NCBI RefSeq assembly: GCF_900539295.1 | Contig: NZ_UQBH01000021.1 | Coordinates: 1 to 39,631, forward strand | DNA length: 39,631 nucleotides | DNA from: an uncultured Megasphaera sp. | GTDB taxonomy: Bacteria; Bacillota; Negativicutes; Veillonellales; Megasphaeraceae | Direction: 5' to 3' | In this document: positions 32,597 through 39,631 of the stretch, one piece after another | How the letters are laid out: every line of letters begins with the position of its first letter | Position numbering within the stretch: position 1 is the stretch's first letter | The notes under the pieces: model-generated | The model's input: the letters and a program-made list of their open reading frames with translations, nothing else | Told to the model about the DNA's origin: nothing | Databases searched by the model: none | Position numbers and translations under genes: made by a program

Positions 32597-33172
32597 TTAA
32601 AAATCATAAAGCTGCTTGTAGTGCTTTTCGTTCAACAAAACTATTCTAACATATTCCCGCGTTTCTGAAAAGGGTATTTTTTCAATTTCTTGAAAATCTT
32701 TTGTCCAGCCATATTCCCGGATCCAGGAATCGACGTGTCCCCGACCGGCATTATACGCAGCCAGAGCCAGTATTTGATTCCCATCATACTCTTTCAAAAG
32801 ATAAGCGAGATACCATGTTCCCAGCCTTATGTTGGTACGGACGTCACTGAGCTTATCAGGCGTGTAGTCGGTCATTCCCATTTCATCGGCAATCCACTGA
32901 GCCGTATCCGGCATGACCTGCATCAGGCCATGGGCACCGGGTTGAGACGCAGCCCGTTCGTCAAATTTGCTTTCGACTAAGATGACCGACGCCACCAGGG
33001 CCGGGTCGATCTTGGTTTCATAAGCATACTGCCGAACGAGATAATCGTATTGAAGGGGATAGACAAACTTTCGCATGACATCGTCTTTCCATGAATAGAA
33101 ATACGATGCCGAAAAGAAAAGCAGCAAGGCTGCTATGATGATTGTCCCTTTGGTACTTCCCTTTTTTCTCAC
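32597..33172 (-). CDS. Lytic murein transglycosylase (Slt-type, membrane anchored)
   Basis: Cleaves peptidoglycan glycan strands, forming 1,6-anhydromuramic ends. Residues ~9-26 are an N-terminal membrane anchor or signal. The catalytic Glu67 is in VILVESKFD, followed by GAHGLMQVMPDTA and LALAAYNAGRGHVD, the classic goose-type lysozyme/Slt motifs. At 191 residues it is a minimal single-domain form. The start is GTG at 33172 with AGGG upstream, nine bases after coaE, in an operon. tRNA-Leu follows directly. Confidence 0.92.
   Translation of the reverse strand: MRKKGSTKGTIIIAALLLFFSASYFYSWKDDVMRKFVYPLQYDYLVRQYAYETKIDPALVASVILVESKFDERAASQPGAHGLMQVMPDTAQWIADEMGMTDYTPDKLSDVRTNIRLGTWYLAYLLKEYDGNQILALAAYNAGRGHVDSWIREYGWTKDFQEIEKIPFSETREYVRIVLLNEKHYKQLYDF
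32643..32671 (-). promoter_or_regulatory. Candidate internal promoter for tRNA-Leu
   Basis: On the minus strand TTTTCA (32671-32666) and TAGAAT (32648-32643) are 17 bases apart, with an extended TGT before the -10. It lies within the end of the transglycosylase gene, about 50 bases before the tRNA. Confidence 0.5.
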
Positions 33173-33181
33173 GTCTTTTCC

Positions 33182-33790
33182 CTACATTTCAATGCGGCTC
33201 ATCAGTGCCTGCCATGCAGCCTGCACCTGTTCCCGCGTCGCTTCAGGCGACCCGTTATTATCGATGACAACCTGTGCCAAAGACCGTTTCTCGTCGATAG
33301 GAAGCTGGGCGTGAATCCGCGCCAGTGCCTCTTCTTCAGAATACCCGTTGCGCAGCATGAGCCGCTGGAGCTGGGTCTTCGCATCGACATACACGAGCCA
33401 TGTTTCGTCAACGTACGAATTGTATTTTATCTCATAAAGTAAAGGCATGTCAAGAAAGATGACCGGATTTTTTTTATCTTCCTCGATTTTTTGGATTTCC
33501 CGGTCGATTCCGTCATGGATAAGGGGAAACAGTAAGCCTTCGAGCTGCGCCTTTTTCTCCTTATCTTGAAAGACCAAACTGCCGATATAGACCCGGTCCA
33601 TCGAGCCGTCCTCACAAAGGGCTTTAGGCCCAAAAGCGGCGGCAACGGCTGCAAGGCCTTTCGTTCCCGGCAGGACGACGTCACGGGCAATGACATCGCA
33701 GTCGACGATGCCCGCTCCGAATTCTCTCAGCATGGTCACGACAGTACTCTTCCCCGACGCAATGCCGCCGGTCAATCCGATATGAAGCAT
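33182..33790 (-). CDS. coaE: Dephospho-CoA kinase
   Basis: Last step of coenzyme A synthesis: phosphorylates dephospho-CoA with ATP. The 202 residues include the P-loop GGIASGKST (8-16), the acid DCDVIARD, and the lid-region Arg residues (QRLMLRNG and beyond). ATG 33790 has a GGAAGAG site. The promoter is at 33825-33854. The transglycosylase follows nine bases later in the same operon. Confidence 0.95.
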   Translation of the reverse strand: MLHIGLTGGIASGKSTVVTMLREFGAGIVDCDVIARDVVLPGTKGLAAVAAAFGPKALCEDGSMDRVYIGSLVFQDKEKKAQLEGLLFPLIHDGIDREIQKIEEDKKNPVIFLDMPLLYEIKYNSYVDETWLVYVDAKTQLQRLMLRNGYSEEEALARIHAQLPIDEKRSLAQVVIDNNGSPEATREQVQAAWQALMSRIEM

Positions 33791-33824
33791 AACTAATCTC
33801 TTCCTCTCCGAACAATATACTTCT

Positions 33825-33854
33825 ATTATACTGATAGAATGACCTTCTGTCCAA
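33825..33854 (-). promoter_or_regulatory. Promoter of coaE
   Basis: On the minus strand TTGGAC (33854-33849) and TATAAT (33830-33825) are 18 bases apart, about 35 bases before the coaE start codon. Confidence 0.75.
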
Positions 33855-33907
33855 CACCGCCATGTGTTTCTTTAATGAAAGAGCGGCATGTCGTAAACTT
33901 TCTTTTA

Positions 33908-34828
33908 TTAACCACTTTGTTTTTCATTACTTTCGTCCATTCTTCGTTTATACTCTTTAGCAATGATGTAATAGAAAAAATCATATATCTTTCTATATGG
34001 CATTTCTTTCCCTGCAACACTAGCCAATCTCGTATCTTTCCCTGTCCCAAAACTATATCCGATAATTTCAGAACAAAACAAAAACTCGATGACATCCTTA
34101 TATTTTTTATTTCCCATCCTATCATTCAAAAAAATACCAAAGCAGGTATCCACAATTTTAGAATAAATTTCTTCTTTCTTCAAAGCCTTAGCATTAACAG
34201 CTCTTTTTAAATCATTTACCAACATATCTTTATAAAATATAACATTTAAATTATCCCCTATATATTTTATTCTATTATTACAATCTTTACATTGAGCATA
34301 TGCCTTGTCATAATCATCCAGCACTTCATTCATTATATCAGTAAATTTAGAATCACTTTTATATTCCTCTTTTATGGACTTTAACGTATCTAGGGCCCCC
34401 TGTTGCAACGCATATATGATTTTCGTTTCTAAAAAAATCTCTCCATATTCGATAGGCTTAAATGCTTTCCATCCCATATAACATTCTAAAAAACTATTAA
34501 CGTTGCACTTAACTCTCAAAGAAAACATATCATTGAAGTAAAAAGCTTGCGTCGTATCTATTATATCTTTATTTATATGCATAATTTGCTGGGCAATTCC
34601 ATGGGCGTGTGCTTCAGTCAGTACACTATGAAACTCATATAAGTTTTTAACATAATTGACAAAGCCAGCCAATTGTACCACCGTACTATACAAATCACTT
34701 TTAAATTTCTTCTCAGCTTGCCCTTTAGTAAAGCGATACATAAAAGCTGCTGTTCCAGCTGAACAAATTGCAGCAATTGCAGGCAAATTATCGAGCACTG
34801 CATTAATTATAGATGCTATAAATTCCAT
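33908..34828 (-). CDS. AT-rich orphan protein with N-terminal membrane segment, function unknown
   Basis: A 306-residue protein of no family I recognise. Residues ~4-31 are hydrophobic (ends FMYRFTKGQ) and look like a membrane anchor with the rest in the cytoplasm. The rest is helix-rich and charged, with a cysteine pair at QCKDCNN and KKEEIYSKIVDTCFGIF. Its DNA is visibly AT-rich (about one third G+C) compared with both neighbours, and its codons are A/T-ending. That indicates recent horizontal acquisition. The ATG at 34828 lacks a close ribosome-binding site; AAGGA is about 15 bases away. No toxin, nuclease or transposase motif is visible. Confidence 0.65.
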   Translation of the reverse strand: MEFIASIINAVLDNLPAIAAICSAGTAAFMYRFTKGQAEKKFKSDLYSTVVQLAGFVNYVKNLYEFHSVLTEAHAHGIAQQIMHINKDIIDTTQAFYFNDMFSLRVKCNVNSFLECYMGWKAFKPIEYGEIFLETKIIYALQQGALDTLKSIKEEYKSDSKFTDIMNEVLDDYDKAYAQCKDCNNRIKYIGDNLNVIFYKDMLVNDLKRAVNAKALKKEEIYSKIVDTCFGIFLNDRMGNKKYKDVIEFLFCSEIIGYSFGTGKDTRLASVAGKEMPYRKIYDFFYYIIAKEYKRRMDESNEKQSG

Positions 34829-34867
34829 TTATGTTCATCAGCATCCTTCCCCTTATTCTTCAAATTA

Positions 34868-34898
34868 AAAGCATAGCCGCAAAATACAGCTATGCTTT
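34868..34898 (-). terminator. Terminator after the alcohol dehydrogenase
   Basis: AAAGCATAGC (34868-34877) pairs perfectly with GCTATGCTTT (34889-34898), with an 11-base loop. On the minus strand TTTTAATTTG follows. Confidence 0.8.
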
Positions 34899-34951
34899 CA
34901 TTAGTTCTAATTCATCGAAACCATATTCTCTATAGACCTTATAAATGAATC

Positions 34952-36130
34952 TTAGAGGCACATTTCGTAGATCTTCACGATATCATCCGGCGTGAGGTCG
35001 ATGAAGCCGTGGAGGGTTCCGCCGAGCTGCTTGCAGGCATTTTCGGCCATGGACCGGAAGTGTTTGTCGTCAATGCCGAGGTCAGACAGGTTACTGTCGA
35101 GGCCCAGGGTCTTAAAGAAGAAGTCGTACAGGGCTTCGATGGCTTTTTCAGCCCCTTCCCGGTCGGACAGGCTATCATCGAGGCCAAAGACGTTGGTCCC
35201 TAAGCGCTTGATCTGCCAAGCATTGTCATCGTTCATGACGTATTTCAGCCAGCGCGGGATGAGGATGGCCAGGCCGTGACCGTGAGTGATGTCGTAGACG
35301 GCGGACAGTTCGTGTTCCATGCGGTGGCACGACGACATCTGAGAAACGCCGCCGGCCAAGAAGCCGTTGAGTGCCCACGTCGAAGCCCACATGAGGTTGG
35401 CCCGGGCTTCATAGTTGTCCGGTTCTTTGAGAGCAATAGGAGCGAATTTCACGACGGTCTTCAGCACTTCGTCCTGGACGCGGTAGATCATATCCATGCG
35501 AGGCTGCCGCGAAAAATACACCATATCAAAGATATGGGCCATGATATCGACGCTGCCCGCTGCCGTCTGATAAGCCGGTACGCTGAAGGTATTAGTCGGG
35601 TCGAGGAAGGATACGGCAGGCTGAACGGCCGGCGAAAAGTACGGCAGTTTGTCCTTCGTATCGACGTTGCTGATGACGGCGCCGGCATTCATTTCCGAGC
35701 CCGTCGCAGCGATGGTCAGGACCGTCATGAGGGGCAGAGCCTTCGGGCTTACGACCTTCTTCATGACCAAGTCCCAGCAGTCGTCCGTATCGGCGGCTAC
35801 GGTGGCGGCCATAACTTTGGAAGCGTCGATAGTCGAACCGCCGCCGACAGCCAGGATGACGTCAATGCCTTCTTCCCGGCAAATTTTGACGCCCTTATTG
35901 ACCGTCGTATGACGCGGATTCGGTTCGACACCGCCTAATTCCGAAACGGTCAGGCCGGCCTTTTGCAGGATGTCGACGACCTTGTCATAAAGGCCGATCC
36001 GTTTAATAGAGCCGCCGCCGTAGACGAGGAGCACTTTTTTGCCGAAAGCGGCTGCTTCTTCGCCAAGGTGGGCTAATTGATCTTTACCAAAATAAATTTT
36101 CGTCCTATTTTGAAATACGAAATCGTTCAT
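34952..36130 (-). CDS. Iron-containing alcohol dehydrogenase (butanol dehydrogenase/YqhD-like)
   Basis: An NAD(P)H-dependent reductase of aldehydes to alcohols. In 392 residues the nucleotide-binding VYGGGSIKR and AVGGGSTIDASK are followed by a metal site of Asp195, His199, His269 and His283, matching the spacing of YqhD/Bdh metal ligands. ATG 36130 is chosen for a GGAG site at spacing 7; an ATG one codon earlier is also usable. It lies 95 bases after the SDR gene and may be co-transcribed. The natural substrate is unknown. Confidence 0.9.
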   Translation of the reverse strand: MNDFVFQNRTKIYFGKDQLAHLGEEAAAFGKKVLLVYGGGSIKRIGLYDKVVDILQKAGLTVSELGGVEPNPRHTTVNKGVKICREEGIDVILAVGGGSTIDASKVMAATVAADTDDCWDLVMKKVVSPKALPLMTVLTIAATGSEMNAGAVISNVDTKDKLPYFSPAVQPAVSFLDPTNTFSVPAYQTAAGSVDIMAHIFDMVYFSRQPRMDMIYRVQDEVLKTVVKFAPIALKEPDNYEARANLMWASTWALNGFLAGGVSQMSSCHRMEHELSAVYDITHGHGLAILIPRWLKYVMNDDNAWQIKRLGTNVFGLDDSLSDREGAEKAIEALYDFFFKTLGLDSNLSDLGIDDKHFRSMAENACKQLGGTLHGFIDLTPDDIVKIYEMCL

Positions 36131-36225
36131 CATAAGACTCCTTTCTGTATGCTTAAGAATGGCTATATGTATGTTATTCTCCATCGTCAGCAAAATCCCT
36201 TTTTCAAAATCCTAATGGGTTTCTT

Positions 36226-37050
36226 TCAGATATTGCAAGACCAGTACGATGCCGTCGTACCGCCGTCGATGAGGATGTCACTGCCGGAGATGAAACGGCC
36301 TTTATGGCTCATGAGAAATTCTGCCAAGTCACCGATTTCATCGGGCGTGCCGGCACGGCCCGCCGGGCTGAGGGACAGCATTTTGCGGTAGCCGTCTTTG
36401 CGCGGGCCCTTGAGTTCGTCATTGGCCAGGGGCGTAATGACGATGCCCGGGCTGATGGAATTGACGGTCGCGCCTCGTTTCCCCCAGTTCGTAGCTTCAG
36501 CCATGACCCGCAGGACGTTGCAGCGCTTCGAATACTGGTAGGCCTTCAGAGTGTCTTTGATGGCCTTGAGAAAGGGCAGGTCCAAGAGTTCTTCCGTCGG
36601 CGCCATGGCCAGTTGATCCGTTTCTTCCTGAGACAAGGTACCCAGGCGATGGCCGGACTGAGAAGAAATGATGATGCCCGATCCGCCGGCTTCGATGACT
36701 TTGCCAAATTCTTCCAACAAAACCGTCGTGCCGTAGAGGTCTACTTTTAAAATCCTTTCGATCGATGCCTGAGACGGCGATACGCCGGCGGCATCGATGA
36801 GGTACTTAATGACGCCGAACTGTTTGGCATGGTCGATGAGAGCCAAAATGGACGGACGCGACGAAATATCGACGGCCAGGGTACTCGTGTGAAATCCTGT
36901 ATTTTCTAAAACTTTAGCTGCCTGGTCGGCATTTTCCTGTTTCACATCGGCCAATAAGATGTGACGGCCGCTTCCGACGCGGCGGGCAATGGCCTGGCCG
37001 ATCTGGCCGGAACCGACTAAGACGACGACTTCCTTTTCATTTGTATTCAT
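36226..37050 (-). CDS. Short-chain dehydrogenase/reductase
   Basis: A 274-residue Rossmann-fold oxidoreductase. The nucleotide loop is GSGQIG (13-18) rather than the usual T-G-x-x-x-G-x-G, and the family NAAG is DAAG. The catalytic Ser (~130) is followed by a long insertion before Tyr171-x-x-x-Lys175 (YQYSK), about 40 residues rather than about 12. GKRGATVNSISPGIVITPL is the usual C-terminal stretch. ATG 37050 follows an excellent AGGAGG. It is divergent from a LysR gene, with an alcohol dehydrogenase downstream. Confidence 0.87.
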   Translation of the reverse strand: MNTNEKEVVVLVGSGQIGQAIARRVGSGRHILLADVKQENADQAAKVLENTGFHTSTLAVDISSRPSILALIDHAKQFGVIKYLIDAAGVSPSQASIERILKVDLYGTTVLLEEFGKVIEAGGSGIIISSQSGHRLGTLSQEETDQLAMAPTEELLDLPFLKAIKDTLKAYQYSKRCNVLRVMAEATNWGKRGATVNSISPGIVITPLANDELKGPRKDGYRKMLSLSPAGRAGTPDEIGDLAEFLMSHKGRFISGSDILIDGGTTASYWSCNI

Positions 37051-37127
37051 GGGAATACCTCCTATATATACACGATACCTCGTAGACGATGGATGCTGTC
37101 AGATTTCTTGTTCCTGTTGACATGGAT

Positions 37128-37156
37128 ATTGTACCGAATTCATCTGTTTAGAACAA
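37128..37156 (-). promoter_or_regulatory. Promoter of the SDR gene
   Basis: On the minus strand TTGTTC (37156-37151) and TACAAT (37133-37128) are 17 bases apart. The palindrome AATTCGAATT (37155-37164) overlaps the -35, a possible LysR contact. Confidence 0.65.
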
Positions 37157-37179
37157 TTCGAATTTCAAGGGCTTCGCAT

Positions 37180-37211
37180 TAGTTTTACTTATATCAAAAC
37201 TACGGTATAAT
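37180..37211 (+). promoter_or_regulatory. Promoter/operator of the divergent LysR gene
   Basis: TAGTTTT (37180-37186) and AAAACTA (37196-37202) form a 7-bp inverted repeat with a 9-base spacer. TATAAT is at 37206-37211. The dyad just upstream of the -10 resembles a typical LysR auto-regulatory site. Confidence 0.6.
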
Positions 37212-37244
37212 AACAGTAACGATTAAGAAAGGAGTGATCCTTCC

Positions 37245-38144
37245 ATGCTGTTTCGCCAAATGAAACACTTCATCGCCGTCGTCGAAGCCAAGAGCTTTAC
37301 CGAAGCCTCTTATGTCTTAGAAATTTCACAGTCTGCCGTATCGCAGCAGATCAAGGCCCTCGAAGAGGACTTGGGCGTACCCTTATTGATTCGCCATAAT
37401 CGTCGGTTCGCCCTGACGCCGGCCGGGGACTATTTCTATCGCCACGGGAAAGAGCTCCTGCAGGAAATCGAATCGTTCAAGGACGAGACCCGTCGCCAAG
37501 GTGAAGATAAAGAGCTTCAGCTCCGCATCGGTTATTTAAATAATTACGTCGGCAGCGAACTCTATGAAACGATTGCCGCTTTTTCCACCTATTATCCGGA
37601 AGTAACGATCCATATCTTTAACGGGACCCATGAATCCCTCTATCACGAAATCCGGCAGCGGAAGGCCGATCTTCTCCTGAGCGATCAGCGCCGCGCCTTT
37701 TCCGACTTATACGAAAACAACATGATCATGACTGGGCCGGTCTATGCCGAAATATCAAGGCTGAATCCCTTGAGCCGGCAAAAACGGCTCTCCCTGAAAG
37801 AGCTGAAACGTCTGCCGTGCATCCTGGTCACGGCCGAAGACCATGAACCGTCCGAAACCGCCTACTACACGGATACTCTGGGCTTTGCCGATAATTTTCT
37901 CTTTGCCCGGACGATTGAAGAAGCGCGGCTCCTCGTCGCCGGCAACCGAGGCTATTTACCCCTCGAGCGGCTTTCACCGCCTGATTCGTCGGACACGGCC
38001 GCCTGCTGTCTGCCCCTCTATCGAGACGGCAACCCCCTCATGCGCCACTACTGCCTCTTTTGGCATAAGGACAACAGTACGTACTACATCGAAGAATTTG
38101 CCCGCCTGCTCCACGAGCGGATCGACCAAAGCCAACAGCCCTGA
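37245..38144 (+). CDS. LysR-family transcriptional regulator
   Basis: A 299-residue regulator. The helix-turn-helix is at residues 1-62: FRQMKHFIAVVEAKSFTEAS, ISQSAVSQQIKALEEDLG. The effector domain (residues ~90-290) has a conserved fold but unknown ligand. ATG 37245 follows AAAGGAG at spacing ~10. It faces away from the SDR-alcohol dehydrogenase pair, which it probably controls. Confidence 0.9.
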   Translation: MLFRQMKHFIAVVEAKSFTEASYVLEISQSAVSQQIKALEEDLGVPLLIRHNRRFALTPAGDYFYRHGKELLQEIESFKDETRRQGEDKELQLRIGYLNNYVGSELYETIAAFSTYYPEVTIHIFNGTHESLYHEIRQRKADLLLSDQRRAFSDLYENNMIMTGPVYAEISRLNPLSRQKRLSLKELKRLPCILVTAEDHEPSETAYYTDTLGFADNFLFARTIEEARLLVAGNRGYLPLERLSPPDSSDTAACCLPLYRDGNPLMRHYCLFWHKDNSTYYIEEFARLLHERIDQSQQP

Positions 38145-38236
38145 AGGTCAAGATATACGTAAAGTTGCCATTTTATTTATGATTTGTTTAGTCCGTCCAT
38201 GTATCATAAGATATTATTGATAATAGGAGGTATCTC

Positions 38237-39595
38237 ATGATTTCTGCCCTTCGGCATCACCGCCGCCTCGTACTCGCCTTTTTCCTGTTGGCCGCAGCTT
38301 TCCTCTATTTCGCTCATATCGGCTCGTACCATCTCATCGAGCTTGACGAAGGCCGCTACCATCGAGTACCGATGGAAATGGTCCTGTCCGGCGATTACTT
38401 GACGCCCCATTTCGACTATATGCCTTATTTTGAAAAACCGATCTTTCAGTATTGGGTAACGGCCCTGGCCATGAAGCTCTTCGGCTTCAAGGAATTTACA
38501 GGCCGCATCCTGCCGGCCCTGACGGGCTTCGGCAACGTCATCCTGGCCTACATCCTAGGCAGAGCTATGTACAATAAGCGAACGGGCCTCATGGCAGCCA
38601 TCATCTTGGCTACGTCGGCCCTGCAGCTCATCGTCGCCTCTATCGGCGTCCTCGACATGGCCCTGACCTTTTTCGTCGACGCCTGCCTGGTTGCCTTTTA
38701 TCTCTTTGAACAGACGGAAGAGAAGAAATACCTTCTCCTCTTCTATGCTGCCATGGGACTTGGCATGCTGACCAAGGGGCTCATTGCCATCGCCTTTCCC
38801 GTCGGCATCCTCTTTTGGTATGCCCTCCTCACCCGGCGGCCGAAACTCTTCCTCAAGCTCTTCTATGTTCCCGGAATCCTGCTGTTTCTGGTCATCGCCG
38901 TTCCCTGGTACTACCTCGTATCGAAGGCCAATCCGGACTTCTTTTATTTCTTCTTTATCCGCGAACACTTTCTCCGCTTTGCCACCAAGATGCACGAACG
39001 CTTCCATCCGTGGTACTACTTCGTCCCGGTCCTCATTGCCGGTCTCATGCCCTGGACGGGTTTTCTCCTGGCCTTTTTCAGTAAAAAAGGCATCTTCCGC
39101 GCTCCGGGCACCTTGCGCCACAAACAGGATCTCATCCTCCTCTCCTTATGGGCCGGCTTGATTTACGTCTTTTACAGCATTTCCGATTCCAAGCTGCCGA
39201 CGTACATTCTCCCCTGTTGGCTGCCCTTATCGATTCTTTTGGCAGCCTCCCTGGAACGGTGCCGCCGCGAAAAATCCTGGCTGGGCCACAGTTTCCTCGT
39301 CAACTCCCTGCTCTGCCTCCTCTTTACGGCAGCCGGCGTCGTCTACCTCCTGCACACCGACTTTTTGAGCATTGCCGACTTCTTCAGTCACGGCGGCCTG
39401 CTCATAGCATCCCTCCTCATCGGGACGATTGCCGCAGCCTGGTGCTGGCATAAACGGCGTTCCTTCCTCACGGTGTTCATCATCCTCACCGTGATGGCCT
39501 ACGGCTTCGGCCTCGGTGCCCATCAGATTCAAGGTCAGATTCACGACCACCAGACGGCTTACAACGTCAGTCAGGACAGTCGCCTCCACCCGTAA
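38237..39595 (+). CDS. ArnT-like GT83-family membrane glycosyltransferase
   Basis: A 452-residue integral-membrane protein with about eleven hydrophobic segments, in the PMT/ArnT superfamily that transfers a sugar from a polyprenyl-phosphate donor to lipid or protein. The first periplasmic loop ELDEGRYHRVPMEMVLSGDY and MPYFEKPIFQYW match the ArnT catalytic region (acidic residue and FEKP). The LTKGLIAIAFP and later SKLPTYILPCW segments are also typical. It may modify lipid A with a cationic sugar, fitting an outer-membrane organism, but no arn partner gene is in the window. ATG 38237 follows AGGAGG at spacing ~7. Confidence 0.88.
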   Translation: MISALRHHRRLVLAFFLLAAAFLYFAHIGSYHLIELDEGRYHRVPMEMVLSGDYLTPHFDYMPYFEKPIFQYWVTALAMKLFGFKEFTGRILPALTGFGNVILAYILGRAMYNKRTGLMAAIILATSALQLIVASIGVLDMALTFFVDACLVAFYLFEQTEEKKYLLLFYAAMGLGMLTKGLIAIAFPVGILFWYALLTRRPKLFLKLFYVPGILLFLVIAVPWYYLVSKANPDFFYFFFIREHFLRFATKMHERFHPWYYFVPVLIAGLMPWTGFLLAFFSKKGIFRAPGTLRHKQDLILLSLWAGLIYVFYSISDSKLPTYILPCWLPLSILLAASLERCRREKSWLGHSFLVNSLLCLLFTAAGVVYLLHTDFLSIADFFSHGGLLIASLLIGTIAAAWCWHKRRSFLTVFIILTVMAYGFGLGAHQIQGQIHDHQTAYNVSQDSRLHP

Positions 39596-39604
39596 AACGG
39601 GTGG
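39586..39604 (+). terminator. Possible terminator after the glycosyltransferase
   Basis: CCACCCGT (39586-39593) pairs perfectly with ACGGGTGG (39597-39604), overlapping the stop codon. A second small hairpin with TTTATT follows near the window end (GGCT-ATA-AGCC). The T run is weak, so this is tentative. Confidence 0.45.
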
Positions 39605-39631
39605 CTCGACGGGCGGCTATAAGCCTTTATT

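Noticed and set aside
33826..34125. A 99-codon frame overlapping the AT-rich orphan
   Set aside because: Same strand but a different frame inside the orphan gene and the coaE promoter region; no ribosome-binding site or motif.
1..39631. CRISPR array, insertion sequence, prophage or integron
   Set aside because: No regularly spaced short repeats, no transposase, integrase or phage structural genes were seen on either strand.

Overview
The window looks like chromosomal DNA of a diderm Firmicute (Negativicutes), most likely Megasphaera or a close relative. This is an inference from gene content. The translation operon rimP-nusA-rnpM-ylxQ-infB-rbfA-nrnA-truB-ribF has the Firmicute order, while a pertactin-like autotransporter with a C-terminal outer-membrane beta barrel shows that the cell has an outer membrane. 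Most genes are moderately GC-rich (by eye in the mid-fifties percent G+C). One gene at 33908-34828 is strikingly AT-rich. There is no rRNA, no CRISPR array, no recognisable insertion sequence and no prophage.

Layout, left to right. 1-5532, minus strand: autotransporter, a small esterase, queH (queuosine pathway) and tRNA-Ala(CGC). 5533-8349, plus strand: a 346-base leader with a long nested palindrome, then an ECF-type Ni/Co importer cbiM(N)-cbiQ-cbiO. 8366-10648, minus: a CpXC zinc protein, a CGGC-domain protein and a secreted glucosaminidase-TPR protein in one operon. 10749-11219, minus: an SMR (Gdx-like) exporter behind a complete promoter, leader and intrinsic-terminator attenuator, which is a probable riboswitch. 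11360-14098: an EamA exporter, a LysR regulator and a divergent AEC transporter. 14277-16157, minus: a MATE pump and its MarR regulator, each preceded by the same 18-bp operator. 16336-17277: an OTC-like carbamoyltransferase with altered motifs. 17486-20940, minus: cold-shock protein, then recQ-thyA-folA. 21025-23673, minus: two tandem paralogous PLP aminotransferases, each with its own promoter and palindromes.

23848-31697, minus: the nine-gene ribosome maturation / transcription-elongation / IF2 / tRNA-modification / flavin operon, driven by a clear promoter at 31785-31813. 31802-33790, minus: an unknown protein, tRNA-Leu(CAG), a lytic transglycosylase and coaE, packed almost without gaps. 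33908-34828: the AT-rich orphan membrane-anchored protein. 34952-38144: an iron-type alcohol dehydrogenase and an SDR oxidoreductase on the minus strand, with a divergent LysR regulator. 38237-39595, plus: a GT83 (ArnT-like) membrane glycosyltransferase.

The strongest candidates for something not yet described are the attenuator leader of the SMR gene, the nested palindrome before the metal importer, the carbamoyltransferase with unusual substrate-loop residues, and the AT-rich orphan. Most other genes are ordinary housekeeping genes. Start codons were chosen from visible ribosome-binding sites and differ in several places from the longest possible reading frame. All identity, GC and promoter statements are by eye.
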